This document shows, piece after piece, positions 11,656 to 22,919 of a stretch of 64,000 bases of DNA. The translations under genes and the position numbers were made by a program. The stretch comes from Plasmopara viticola (taxonomy: Eukaryota > Oomycota > Peronosporomycetes > Peronosporales > Peronosporaceae). The stretch is taken from positions 186,001-250,000 of the forward strand of contig MBPM02000078.1 in NCBI GenBank assembly GCA_001695595.3, given 5' to 3'. The notes under the pieces are model-generated. The model was not told the origin of the DNA, made no database searches, and worked only from the letters and a program-made list of their open reading frames with translations. Each line of letters begins with the position of its first letter. Position 1 is the first letter of the stretch.

Positions 11656-12882
11656 GCGTCCCTAGTCACGGCGTGGGGTAATTTGATCCTTGCTGCTGCC
11701 GCTCTTTGCAGTTGATATCTTCAAAATCCAATTCTTATCTTTAAGTTTGCGAAACTCTTCTATATGAAGCTCCTTGTGGCAGTGGCAAATTCGTAGAATA
11801 ACTCGTCCAACTTTACAGAATACGCGTCCCGCAGATTCTCCTCATTTACCGCCGACTTTCGCTCTCCATCCAGCAACTTTGTCGAATCTGAGTCCAACAA
11901 ATGCAGCAAATTTGGAAGATTTTGCTGATTTGCCAGTCTTAGAATGCGTCGACAGTATGGTAATAGGTTAGACTTGAGTCAACACGTTTGACTACCTTCA
12001 TCATCACAGCCGTTTCTTGTGGATATTGGTGAAACGGCAAGTTGAAGACTTAACGAAGTGCGTTGTGGATTTTAATGATCCTATCATTAACGGGAAAGTC
12101 TTTAAACACGTAGAGGCCTCCCCCACTTGTAGACATCCAATCTTCAAAAACGCTCGTACCATGCACCGTTGAGAATTGCGCATGTTTAGCATTTCCTTCA
12201 ACCAAGTTCTTAAAATGCGCTTCTGAATGTTCTTTCACCTCGTAGGGTTGCTTGTTGATGATGATCTCGGACGCTTTCCGAGCAATCTCCTCGAGATTGA
12301 TCCGATCACTAGGATCGGCAAAGGTACTTGTGGAATGGCCTGAGCGTCTGGGTTGGAAGTCGTGCCGTTTATGAACTTTGCATCGTTATATATAATAGCT
12401 ATATGCGTATCTCTCATCACTCGTTTTTCTAGCACGGATGGCACACTATCTGCCACAGACACTATGTAATCTTTTGATTTTGGAAGAGCAGGCAAAACAT
12501 CTCCATCTATAGGTGTTGAGTCGATGCGTTGGCGCTTGCTTGTACTGGCCTCCGATTGAGGTGTCAGATTTTAATGAGCCTCAATCGGCGTCGCAGCTTT
12601 CGCAATACATCGTTTACCTCATTTCCTATCAATTCAGCTGTCTCAGTGAAAGGCCGCCTTGAATTTCCCAAAATATTGCTTGAAGCTAAAGGCATGCGCT
12701 CTTCATAGAGCGTCCTGTGGATCACGACTTTCTCGAAGATGCAACGTATCATCAACTGTCCCTCTGGGTACGACAAACTCATGGTCAGGTGTTTGCAGAG
12801 GCTTGGTCTGGCTAAATCCTACAATTACCCGGCTGCTGGCCGTGACGAGAAGCGCAGTTACCACGTAATATGCGCCGCGCAT
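11656..12882 (-). pseudogene. E1, RxLR-like effector pseudogene
   Basis: Closest relative of intact E4. From the ATG at 12882 it reads a signal peptide starting MRGAYYVVTALLVTASSR, an RxLR-equivalent LHLRESRD and, after a frame change, YEER. The following sections (SVADSVPSVLEKRV, VHGTSVFEDW region, FKDFPVND region and the carboxy-terminal MYELFYEF region) are present in order but spread over different frames near 12740, 12540, 12330, 12200 and 11930, so several small indels have broken it. It lies immediately 5' (upstream on the plus strand) of E2's 3' end. The promoter is intact and carries added palindromes. Confidence 0.8.
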
Positions 12883-12927
12883 GTCCACTGAAAAAAGCAA
12901 ACTTAGATGCGACTAAATAGACGTCAA

Positions 12928-12943
12928 TAGAAATGATAGGTGA
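12928..12943 (-). promoter_or_regulatory. E1 initiator-like core promoter element
   Basis: On the minus strand this reads TCACCTATCATTTCTA, 46 bases upstream of the ATG. TCATTTC resembles the oomycete initiator consensus (TCAYTYY). The same element sits 45 bases before the E4 ATG, and in all other E promoters. A 5' untranslated region of about 50 bases is typical of oomycetes. Confidence 0.6.
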
Positions 12944-12946
12944 GAA

Positions 12947-13022
12947 TTCAGTACTTGATAATATCAAGTACTGAATACATAGGTATATCAACTTGGTATA
13001 TCAACTTGATATACCTATGTAT
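12947..13022. repeat. Two nested palindromes in the E1 promoter
   Basis: 12947-12975 is a perfect palindrome with 14-base arms (TTCAGTACTTGATA, one base, inverse). Immediately next, ATACATAGGTATATCAA at 12975-12991 is exactly inverted at 13006-13022. In E4 and E5 the same promoter region carries a single unduplicated copy of GGTATATCAAGTACTGA-type sequence. The palindromes are therefore local expansions of the promoter motif. Confidence 0.85.
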
Positions 13023-13039
13023 TCCTTGTCGCAAGTAAG

Positions 13040-13384
13040 ATAGAAACATTTACCAAAAAAAATATACATGAGAGCAAACGAAGTCCTTTGCAATTTCTAC
13101 CAATTATAGATAACAATAGATTGATGAAGAATTCACATATTACAAGTCTTACAAAGGGTACTCAATCATCCACTAATATTTCCGGTGTAACGTGACCTGT
13201 AAACTCCACCGACTAAATCCGTAATCTATATTGATGGGCACACCACGGTTGCTCTGGTTCTAGTCGTGAAGCATCGGTGTTGCTCGTCGAAAATTTTAGC
13301 TGGAGTAGCAAAATTTGGTGCTTGCTGCTGCCGTTGGTTGCAGTTAAAATTTTTAATTCAGTTTTAAGCGACGAACTTTGGTAG
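13040..13384. other. E1 upstream to E2 downstream junction
   Basis: The left part is the distal E1 promoter. Around 13195-13270, ACTCCACCGACTAAATCCGT and later words match the 3' flank of E6 near 49628-49660. The X gene expected between two E genes is missing here, so E1 and E2 are joined head to tail by a deletion. Confidence 0.5.
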
Positions 13385-14125
13385 ATCAATTGTTAAAATG
13401 ATCCTTAAGATTGTAGATTAACTCGTGCATGAGGACCAATTTCACATAGTAGGCCTCGTGCAATTTCTTCAAATTTGGGTGCAGTAATCGCTGCAAGTCT
13501 TCAGGTGACTGCAGATTTACCAAAGTCGTGGATTTTGTAAAGTTATGGCTGTTGCTTGGACTTGAGTCAGTTTTCCAATCAGCGATTCCAATCTTTTATC
13601 TGTCTCTTGCGGATACTGGTGGACTAGCGGACTGATGGCCTCGAGAAACACATCGTAAATTTTAGTTTTTTTTCCAGTCAAATCACAAATCCCTTCACTC
13701 AATTCAAGCTCTTGTATGATCATATTCGCTCAACCTTCAAGGACACTTTGACTATTCACCTTCGCAGGGTGCAAACACAAATGGTGCCCGACTAAATCTG
13801 AATTTACCTCAACAAATTGTTTGTTCGTGCCAGACTCTGACGCCTTTTGAGTGATCATCTGATCGTGGGTTTGACTATCAGAAGAGGCGACGCTACTCGT
13901 GGAATGATCCGAAGATGCGGGTCGAAAGCCTTGCTTCTTAAAAGTCCTTGCAGCGTTGATCATGATGACTGTCGCCTCATCTTTAACCAGTATTGATTCA
14001 TACGTCACAGCCGCTCGACCTACACCTTCTGCTTTCGACGCGTTTTCTAATACCTGCGCTAACACGAGAGGTAAATCGTCTGCCACCGACACCATATATC
14101 TTTTAGGCTTTTGCAGCGCATGCAA
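13385..14125 (-). pseudogene. E2, truncated E-family effector pseudogene
   Basis: The minus strand carries an internal E module (LHALQKPKRYMVSVADDLPL, VIMINAARTF) from 14125 down to about 13740. After a frame change it has ISPLVHQYPQET near 13600 and a diverged end with DLQRLLHPNLKKLHEAYYVK near 13480-13420. It lacks the promoter, signal peptide, RxLR and EER region because the long terminal repeat of G1 adjoins at about 14125. The frame running to 14155 takes its first residues from the LTR. Confidence 0.7.
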
Positions 14126-14320
14126 TGAATTCCCAAAATACATATGCATCGGCACAATCTATAACAATAGGCGAATATTGAGTTTTGACCAAAAGAAAGA
14201 TCCATTTTTTTCCATATAAATCGGAAATTAAGAGATCTTATGGTCTGAATTAAATCTAGGATGTCTAAGAAGCCAGATAGAGTAAAGAAGAAGAATAGCC
14301 TTTAGGTTGGTAGCAGTAGA
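14126..14320 (+). repeat. G1 5' LTR, truncated
   Basis: CCCAAAATACATATGCAT, AATAGGCGA and AAATCTAGGATGT match the 3' LTR at 19248-19370. The LTR start (TGTGACATAGCC at 19178) has no counterpart here. Confidence 0.65.
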
Positions 14321-15204
14321 TGGCTGAGAGCCACCAATTAAGCTGTAGCAAGAAAAGACGTCGTAAGGGCTCTTCAATTAGTATCAACTCTTCGTTTGCT
14401 TTTAAGAATTTGATACTATATTTTCACGGACATCGCCCCAAAGCCTTGTCCGACGATCGACATTCGACAAGCTTCCTTCGCGACTGTGTTACATGGATGC
14501 ACTTCTTGGTCAAATTCAAAAGTTCAAGGCATGGGTGCTCGTGGTCACATAGTGCGAAGTGAGTCACCCTGTGCTTATTGGTACGAACCACATAGTGGAA
14601 AGTACTTGATCGGAGAGGGTAGTCATACAGCACGAACTAATCGTTCATTGGTTAGGTAGTGTGGTTGCACGCTAAGGTGGTATAAACATCTATAACTCAT
14701 TTAGTTGGTGTGTGGTTTGCTTTATGGTAAGTTCCTGTCCCGCTACAAAGCAACACGAAGAACAGTTTCTCGATAGATTACCTCTTTCGCTTTGTTTGAT
14801 CTGCATTTAATACTACTGAGCCAGTTCGTTCGGCTTCGATGTATTGGGAAACGGAAGACAAGAAACCACAAACCCATTAATCAATACCCAAACAAGCCGT
14901 AACAAGGTGCTCGACAAGCTGCAAATTGACTTGTGGCTACCAACAGTGAAACAGCTGACTTATCCAAAAAGATCCACGGATTATAAGGACTCAATGTGTT
15001 AGGAAATTTGTGCACAACATCACTGATAACCTTGAGCGCCGTATCTAGCAAACCCAAGAGCTTTTGGAAGGCTTACTAGACCACACTATCTATTTCTACA
15101 AGAAGCGTAGACTGTGAAACAAAATTTGACCAGTTAGATTTTCATTCTTGATATTTATTGAGGTCTGGTAGATTATACCTAGAGCACTTAGAAGTTCAGC
15201 AAGT

Positions 15205-15790
15205 ATGGCTCAACACAGAGGTCATACGGTTAGGCATCCAATTCGTAACCCAGGACTTGTTCAACAGAGCCGTATAAGTGCTCTCGACGACAATAAAACT
15301 TTATGGCCAACGTCGCGCTCACACTCACGAGCGCCGACTCGGCAAGATGCGTCAAAGCTCAATGAAATAAGCACGTTAAATCGCTCAGACTAATGTAATT
15401 CCATCTGCAGCGAGAGGACGAGACACATTGCCCGCGCAGCAACTACTGTCGTTTCTCACTCAGCAACATCGTGACAATCAGACTCAGATGCAAGCTCAAA
15501 TGCAAGTTTAGATGCAACAAGAAAATGAGCGCTTCGAGTTTTTCGTCGCATCAAGAGGCGAGCAGGAGAAAAAAAGATCCCCATATTTATGGAGGAAGAT
15601 TTGGCGAAGATATTAAATCATGGATCTTCATTACGAAACAGTACTACACCAATAAGCTCTACTTTGTAACAACAGAGTCTTCAGACCTTGTGACGCTCAT
15701 CTCGAGTGATTTAGGTAAATCGGTAGTAAATTGGTACATGCCTTTCTAGCCGACTGCGAGAGAATGTAAGTGCACAACTCATGGGATTTG
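15205..15790 (+). pseudogene. G1 gag fragment
   Basis: Frames beginning MAQHRGHTVRHP (15205) and continuing with GRFGEDIKSWIFITKQYYTN (about 15595-15655) match the retrotransposon gag core with its E-D-x-x-W-x-F-x-x-x-x-QYY pattern. The leader frame and the core are in different frames with stops between, so the capsid protein is not made intact. Confidence 0.65.
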
Positions 15791-16201
15791 TTTAAAACTC
15801 AACCGCGCACACGCTTCAGGCCTTAGGATTTCGACTATGATCTATGTATCTCCTGAAATTACAAAAAAATACCACGATTACGTCTATCAATTCCAAGACT
15901 TGGTGTCTCAAACTGAGCTGTAATTCAGCAAATTGTAAAAGCGGTTCTTTTTTAAATTTTGTTGTGGAAAGAGACCGCAAAGACGATTATATAAGAGAAT
16001 CCGACTATTTTAAGAGGCCATTGAAGTTGCCTCCAACTTCGAAATTGCCCAGTACTCGGGTAGACCAAATCGAATTTTGACCAAGTCGTTTAAGGCAGTG
16101 CCTATAGATAAAGGCTATTGTGCACACAAGTCACGACTTCAGAAACCAAAACGTTTGAAAAGAGGAAGGACAAGAGCAACAACTGAACTAAATCGGCACA
16201 A

Positions 16202-16243
16202 TGTAACAGTTGTGGCGTTGTCAGCCACTTATCACCGCAATGT
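16202..16243 (+). other. G1 CCHC zinc knuckle
   Basis: CNSCGVVSHLSPQC fits C-x2-C-x4-H-x4-C exactly, the nucleocapsid nucleic-acid-binding motif at the end of gag. It is one of the few intact motifs of G1. The frame differs from the longer overlapping open frames at this position. Confidence 0.8.
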
Positions 16244-16269
16244 ACCGCTCCTTGACGAAAGGAAGCGAA

Positions 16270-16640
16270 TTGTTCTATAAGAGGTGCACTATATGCTACC
16301 ATCGAAGCAGAAGCTCGAGCACCCAAAGACGTCAGTCGAGAAAGACCCATCACCGTCTTCATTGACAATGGCTGTAGTCTTAGTGGTACATCCAAAGTGT
16401 TGGTGGAGCGACTTAAGCTCGAAGTAACCACGGGTCAGATGTTACAAGTCGACCTTATTTACAACGAGATTGTTCACCACCCCTGACAAACTGTGCACAT
16501 AAATATCGGAATGTTTGGTTTTTCTCAAACATCAAGAGCCTTTCAAGACATGCACGTTTCCAAAAAGTAGGTTGTTATCATCGGCACGATTTGGTCTTGT
16601 GACCAAAATCCAGTTATTAACTGGACAACAGGGCGCATGA
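16270..16640 (+). pseudogene. G1 aspartic protease fragment
   Basis: TVFIDNGCSLSGTSK (about 16352-16395) is the catalytic loop of a retropepsin. The usual D-T/S-G is D-N-G here, and the same D-N-G occurs in G5. The frame is closed by stops further on, so no polyprotein processing is expected. Confidence 0.6.
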
Positions 16641-16969
16641 TGGACCTCTGGACGCCGCAAGGCTTGAAAATGATAGAGCCGTGAAATTTTTGACTGCTTC
16701 CGGCATTAAGGTCACCATGGCCGTCAAAGATTGACGCAACTTATTTCTTTCTCACCAGTTCGTTTTAGTGTTGCGTCACGACAAAAACATTGCACCTGTT
16801 TCCGTCGTCGATCCGCTTGATTCTTAATAGGCGGAACGCTTTTGGAACCAAGGTTTGGAATCGCTTAAGATAAAAACATCATGTGAAACGCTACTCAAGT
16901 TGACGGAGACAATCTCTTGCGCAGGTTTCCAAGCAAGACACCTCCAGTACAGGAAGAAATAGAATCCTA

Positions 16970-17480
16970 GATTTTTCCTAAGCCTTGTGCCAAGCCGATA
17001 GTCGTCAAACAAAGGCACCAAAGCCCTGTACAGCGCAGGACAGTCCAGGAAAAAACAAAATCGACGGTTCAAGCAGGCATTATTCGACGAAGTTAGTCTG
17101 CCTTTTCAGCACCGACGTTCTGTGTCAAAAAGCCTTAGGTTGGCGTATTTTGCACGATTGTCATCAGCTTAATTTAGCGACGATATTCCCGGCGATACCG
17201 ATGCCGCGTAAGGGAGACATCGTTGACGCCATATCCGGATGGCATTATCAGTTCAAATTGCAAAAATCGGATATTCCATTTGCCGCCTTTACGACCCCAG
17301 ATGGTCTATTTAAATATCTAGTCACTCTAATAGAAGTAAGCGGAAGCCCGGGTACGTGTGACCGGCTTTCGCAGCAAGTTTTTCGAGATTTAAGGGATGT
17401 GATAAGAATCTACTGTGACGACACTTACGTCGGCACATGTTACAGACCGAATAACGGCTATAGACCGTGTACATGAACGG
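16970..17480 (+). pseudogene. G1 reverse transcriptase fragment
   Basis: A 163-codon frame includes WRILHDCHQLN, ISGWHYQFKLQKSDIPFAAF, TPDGLFKYLV and the catalytic box IYCDDTYV near 17410, in the order of the RT fingers and palm. The region before it and the thumb (about 17500-17700) are out of frame. The two aspartates of the Y-x-D-D box are retained. Confidence 0.75.
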
Positions 17481-17779
17481 TGTGAAGAACAGCAATTTTA
17501 CAAGTAGTTGTCAAAGTGCCAGTTCTGTTTGAGTGAGACCCCATCTATAGGAGACTTTGTTTGACGAAAAGGAGGTGAATGGACCCCGACAAGATATAGA
17601 TCATCGCAAATAGGCCAGTGCCCGGGACAAAGTAGTAAATGGAGTGCTTCTAAGGCACTACAGTCTATGACATAAGGTTCTGCACGGACTTTGCACAACA
17701 AGCAAGACCACTCTACGAAAGTAGTAAAAAAGACGCCCTCGAGAAGCTACCGAGCTCTCGAACGACCAGCTACGCTGCT

Positions 17780-18300
17780 TCAACGAACTTAAGCGAACGT
17801 TCCGAAACTATTTTGTATACGGATGGACACCACGAACTTTGCGAGAAAGGGAGGTTTGTTTCAAAAGGAGGAAAGGCTATAGCATCCAGTCACTTTTACT
17901 GGTCAGAAGATGAAGCCAGCCGAGTTGAAGTACCCTCTTCGTGAGTAAGAGCTACTTTCGATTATGCATGCGCTAAAAGTATAACGTGCGTACGGTTGGA
18001 GCGGATCACTAACGTAATGAAACACTTCCGACGCAGAAGACTAAAAATCGCAGAGTGGCTTAATGGCTCGATGAGCTTGCTGGATTTCAGCTTCTGTTTA
18101 GGTCGATTTCCGGTGAAACTAACACTGTGGCTGATGAACTGTCACGCAATCCGGAATTCGAGCGTGAAGGTGCGCGAGTGAGCTTGCACGAGCTACTGGA
18201 AGCGGCTAAGATCCTAGAGATCGTGGCAACAATCACGACGAACAAGTTTAAAGTTGCTCTATCCGCAAATACAATGTATGCGTGGTATGCGTGGATTAGA
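17780..18300 (+). pseudogene. G1 RNase H fragment
   Basis: Broken frames give GGLFQKEER, then VTFTGQKMKPAELKYPLREQ, then VADELSRNPEF (about 17850-18160), the usual Gypsy RNase H sequence followed by the linker to integrase. Stops and frameshifts interrupt it. Confidence 0.65.
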
Positions 18301-18462
18301 TATCTACAATATAATTAAGAAGCTTAGAAAAGGAGAGAATGTGCCAAGAAAGTCGTTGCAGGATGGTATTTTGTATTACCAAAAAAGGCGAGGATGAGTA
18401 CCCATTACCTCCAAGGTGTTGTCAATTAAGCTCAGAATAATTAAGATGACTTTTTGCATTTG

Positions 18463-18610
18463 ACTGAAGTCGAGAACGTACTGGATCAAAAAGATCGTCG
18501 TAAGAGCGTCGATTTATCGACGGTCTTCTTGATTCAGTACGCTCTCGAATTATTGAATAAAAGACGTTCTCATTGGGAAATGGTGAAGGGTCTGGCGGGG
18601 CCACCACGGG
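18463..18610. repeat. Imperfect hairpin insertion in G1 integrase
   Basis: Roughly 30-base arms (about 18465-18495 and 18515-18545, with about five mismatches; GAACGTACTGGATCAA against GAGCGTACTGAATCAA) surround TTTAT. Comparison with G2 (40420-40520) shows this lies within the distal integrase sequence, which continues on both sides, so it looks like a small foldback insertion. Confidence 0.5.
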
Positions 18611-18619
18611 CTCAGTGAC

Positions 18620-19030
18620 GTGTACACTTTACAATTAAAGTGTCACCGTTCGAAGCATATCTAAGATATGTTCCTTGTATGCCGGATGCAGTGGCATCAG
18701 ATCCAGAATTCACAAGTTGGAAAAATCGGCATAAGAATTTTTACTACGTCAGGAAACGTTACTCAAGGTCTCACAACACCGAATGAGCACAGTCAAAAGC
18801 GAGCGAATTACTATATAGACTTGTCCAAGACTTCCAAGTTGGCGATATAGTGCTTTTAGACGACAAGACTTTGAATGTCCGTCACAAAGATTTTGCTCAG
18901 TCGGAGAAACTCGCGCCAAGATATATTGGCCCAAATTCGATCTTGAATTTTTTTTGCAATTATCTCGCGCGTTGGCAAAAGGTGAGAAAGGTGGCCGATA
19001 GCTCCAACTCTTTAGAGCCGTAAATAAACA
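18620..19030 (+). pseudogene. G1 integrase carboxy-terminal fragment
   Basis: Frames give VTFEAYLRYVPCMPDAVASD, VQDFQVGDIVLLDDKTLNVR and SEKLAPRYIGP, the GD-V-L-L and L-A-P-R-Y-I-G-P motifs of the Gypsy integrase end. It is separated from the zinc-binding part at about 18300-18380 by loss of the DDE core. Confidence 0.6.
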
Positions 19031-19177
19031 TAGTAAGTACAAGGGAGCCATACATATAAAGCTCGATGGCTTGATAAAACCAAGAACGAAGACACTATTG
19101 AGCCCGTAGAGATCTATTGGAAAATTAAAAATATGAGCCCTAGCTTGCAAATTAGGCATCTACATAAAAAGGGGTCA

Positions 19178-19400
19178 TGTGACATAGCCGTCGTCACCGG
19201 CAAGTTTACCGGTAGCGGCTTTGACGCAATATGAATCAAACTTCCCAAAATACATATGCATTAATACCAAGGATAGGAATAGGCGATAATGCAGATTTAG
19301 ACTGATTTCACATGATCATTGGGAATCAATAGAGCTTATTGGCTGAAAAATATCTAGGATGTGAAAAAAGCCATACTACAATATAGTATTAAAAGCACCT
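19178..19400 (+). repeat. G1 3' LTR
   Basis: It starts TGTGACATAGCC after a purine-rich AAAAAGGGGTCA, a plausible polypurine tract. It contains TCACCGGCAAGTTTACCGG and ACATATGCATTAATACC, shared with LTRs at 56858, 52493 and (inverse) 47761 and 58245. The end is approximate. Confidence 0.6.
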
Positions 19401-19529
19401 GATTATTGATTTTCCTGTCATTTGGGCTGAGAGATAAGGTTCATCTTGGTCCCCACAACAAACTGCATTCCTTCATTTATAATTAGAGCCTGTCAGAATG
19501 CGTTGATTGTAGAAGGACATAATATTAAG

Positions 19530-21973
19530 TTTTCTTTTGGCTACACAAGCATAACAGTATTCGTGGGCATCCAAAGGAAGTTAGAGTATTTGGCATTTGT
19601 TTTTATCAGCATAACAAAGAGCAAGACGCTTTGTCGATACAATATTCGAAAGTAGTGGCCTTTCTGGCACGATGCTGACGAATGGGAGCTCCCGGCTTCA
19701 CGCTGCGCTTCGACAAAAGCTGTTCAACTCACTTGCTGATGTCTGCAATAAATAATACACAGATGGACAGAAAGTCCAGTGTGCGAGTAGCCACACTGAG
19801 CTGAGGTACCGCATTAGTGGAAGGAGAAGCTACCCAAAGTTGGGTAAGCCCACAACAAAACACTTCAGCATCTACGAACTCTACGCCTTTATATGTATGT
19901 TTTCGAAGTCACTCTAAAGATTCGACGCTTATGTAACGTACGAAAGCTTTTAAATTATTCAGTCAAAGAGAACTTTTACTTACAACTCTCTTTGACAAAA
20001 GTAGCTGCCTCACGAAAACAGCTGTTTGACTTAGCAGTAAGGCGGCTACATACGACTAGCAAAGCAAAGGATGCAATCACATCCGCCCGGAGTAAACAAT
20101 GGTATATCTAAACAATAAAGTTTGGGTATAAAATTTATATACAAGAGGTGATGACTTATTGCTCGAAACAAATTTACCTCTACACTGCTTGCGTTTGCAT
20201 ACATGAACAGAGCTTGGCACTTGTTTTAGTGTTAAATTTCGGCGGATACACGCGTGGTTCTAGCATCACATTGAACTTCACAAACAAATTTTAGGCGTCA
20301 TTAAATCCTGTAAAGGTGGCCTAATTCCGTGTAAGAGTACTTACCATTACTGCCACCAAGCACGGTTTTATTAAAGGACCTGGTGAGTCGGAGACAACTT
20401 ACCACTGAGATATATTGCAGTCAGCGATAAGCTAAGCCAGGCGTTCGGAGCGTAGATTTCTAGCTCGGAATAAAATTACTTCTGCAATACTTCAGCACGA
20501 AGCGAAAGCACCCCGGCTTATATACGGAGAGCCCCTTGTTCATACATTAGATGAGAACGGCCTTTAAGCAGTCGTACAAAAGCCGTTTTAAAGGCTCTTT
20601 AACGCAAATAAGCGAGTTTACTAGAACCCGCTGGCGCCCATGAAAGCGCATCTCCTCCATACCGAACTTCACATTAATGTGTCGCTGGACTTGGACAAGG
20701 TCCGAACGGGGCTGCGCCCGCCTCGTCCTTGCGCCTTCTTCATGAGGAAGCATTTTCTGCGCGACCGTGTGTCCGCGCTCATAGTTCTCTCAGATCTGGC
20801 CCTAACGATAAGACCGCGGCTTCTTTGGATCGAAATAGGCATCTATAAAGGAATTGAACTTCACAAGGAACTTTAGCCTTGCGATCAGTTTGGTTGCAGC
20901 TCATATTAGTAACTGTTTCGGTCCTCTCTTTTTTTGTAATAACATGCGAGATCTACCAGTCATAAAATGTGCACAGCCTACTGGTGCACAATCCCTCAGT
21001 CTTAATGGTCAATACAATGTGGCTACGGTCACGATCAGCTGATGTATAGCTACTGTACTCGACTTACCAACCAGGTCGAGCCCAGGAGCAATCCTTCGAA
21101 GAGGCGGTGGGACTAACTTGGCATTAGGGGGAGTGAGGATCAGAATATTTCTTGTCACCTTTTGCATGAAAATGACATGGTCTTGAGTGTACGCTGACCG
21201 ATTACTTTCCGTGATCGTTAAAGGTCTAATGCAACTATGGTTCATTCTATTCGAAAAAAATGAGTTCATCCATTCTCTTTATTTCCTTTCTTTGAGTAGC
21301 TTTAAACTAAAAAGTATATATGGTAACTCACATAGTAGCAGAAGAATGTATCGATGGTTCTTGTCTTTGACTTTACCCTCTTTCTTTTGGTCCCCAATTT
21401 CTACGACCTCATCAGCAAGGGCAACGCAGGCCACGTCCTTGTACATGAAAACTAAGGATTTTTCTGTTCCTTTGGGTGAGGTCGTCTGCTTAGTCGGTGA
21501 TTTTGAATGAAGCTCTAGTATTTTAAGTGATGCGCCCGCAACAACGAGGATATTTTGCCATCACGTGAGGCTTTTCAAGGCCCTAGCAGGCGATAGGGCG
21601 AGTAAGTGCTAGCTATATTCATCGCACGAAGGCGGAAAAAGCGTCAAGTGCGCGTTATCCGCCGCGATGAAGTGGCTTGCTTTGGCTTCTTTCTGGCGAG
21701 GTACTTCCTCTAGGCTAACCGTTCATGGCACAGGTGCGACCTTTGTGATAGCCATAGGGAGAGGGTAATAGTGGTACGGAGGCACCTATGGAAGCTAAAG
21801 CAACATTTCTGGAGGTGGCTTTACAGGTTGAAATGAACAATTGCGTGGCCGTCTTAACTTGTCATCGTTATTGCTATTCGTATAATCATGAACCTTACTA
21901 ATCCTCTACCATTATATGTAATCCAAGTACTAGAAAAAGAGGCCGTTACGTATAGTTTGACTTTTGTGCTAAA
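19530..21973. repeat. Repeat copy RA2, left part, with integrase remnant
   Basis: 19530-20150 repeats the Gypsy integrase remnant of 5020-5640 (shared GACGCTTTGTCGATACAATA, GCGAGTAGCCACAC, AGCAAAGCAAAGGATGCAAT). 20215-21160 is the 5800-6800 block in inverse orientation, and 21317-21973 returns to the direct orientation. No intact gene. It is interrupted by the Copia insertion at 21974 and resumes after 26406. Confidence 0.65.
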
Positions 21974-22126
21974 TGTTAACATTACACCGCTGAATGCATG
22001 TTGAACAGGTGGATGGCTTCACAATTATTACAAGTACGTCACAATTAGTAATTATATATGGTAGCCGTTCATTGTCAGGATAAATATATTCACTTCGGTT
22101 TCTACTTTCTTCTCAACAGGTTAACA
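21974..22126 (+). repeat. Copia 5' LTR
   Basis: Starts TGTTAACATT and ends GGTTAACA, giving a short inverted terminal match. 153 bases. The end is inferred from this inverted match, since the 3' copy stops early. Confidence 0.7.
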
Positions 22127-22166
22127 GCCGCAAACAACAGCTTCTCATCACTACACCGTCACCGCC

Positions 22167-22880
22167 ATGACTACCAAGCGCACCGAAGTCCTCCTAGGAG
22201 ATGGTAACTACTACCATTGGGAGTTCAACATGAGAATGGCCCTCGCAAGAAAAGGGCTTCTGGGACACATTATGGGCGCGAAGGGCGAGAGCGAAATAAC
22301 GGAGACGTGGCTCGTGAATGATGCCAAGGCATTGGGTATAATTGCCCAGGGCGCGAGATACAACACCAGACCAAGATACGGTCTGCTACTCGTGCCTTGA
22401 AGGCATGGGGAACGCTTCGCGATTTCTACCATCGTTCTACTCTACACAAATGTGTCACGATGACACGGCGCCTTCTCCACGATAGAAGATATTATTTCAT
22501 ATTCCGCCGGCAAGCTGCTCAGAAGCACCACTAGCTGTCTTGATTCATCCACCGGCTCTCCCGTCATCTGGAGTCCCACGACCAGCTCATCGAACGCGTC
22601 CAGACGTTTCACCATGCGAGTGCCACTCTCCATCTTAGAACGCCCAGGACATCACTCTGATCGAAGTCAAGGAGAAGCTGTTGAAAGAGTCAGACAGACT
22701 ACAGAAGAAGGAAGCATGTGAGAAAGCGTTTCGAGCCACAGCCAATGATGGACGGATCAAGGGCAGACGAGGAAGTGGCCGCAAGATTTTCGCGCCACGC
22801 AAGGGCGGCGGTTTTCGGAGAATATGCTTCAATTCTGACCAGACTGGTCATATGAAACGGGACTGCCTAGCTGCTGTGAA
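22167..22880 (+). pseudogene. Copia gag with internal inversion
   Basis: ATG at 22167 opens MTTKRTEVLLGDGNYYHWEF, the usual Copia gag start. After about 62 codons the frame shifts near 22350 (continuing RSATRALKAWGTLRDFYHRS). From about 22471 to 22636 the gag sequence is on the minus strand (LDAFDELVVGLQMTGEPVDE, LLSSLPAEYEII), and it returns to plus with DITLIEVKEKLLKESDRL. The zinc knuckle near 22827-22868 reads CFNSDQTGHMKRDC, with serine in place of the second cysteine. Together these make the gag non-functional. Confidence 0.85.
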
Positions 22881-22919
22881 CCGTATCAGAAACCGTTATA
22901 GCAGTAATGATGCAGTGTT

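Larger units (their letters stand above)
14126..19400 (+). mobile_element. G1, degenerate Ty3/Gypsy retrotransposon
   Basis: Plus-strand order: partial 5' LTR, leader, gag, zinc knuckle, protease, reverse transcriptase, RNase H, integrase fragments, 3' LTR. The order protease-RT-RNase H-integrase identifies Ty3/Gypsy. All open frames are interrupted by stops and indels. The integrase catalytic core is missing and a hairpin-bearing sequence occupies its place. The 5' LTR lacks its first 60-70 bases, where E2 adjoins. Related elements G2-G7 in this window share gag, protease and LTR sequences. Confidence 0.8.
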
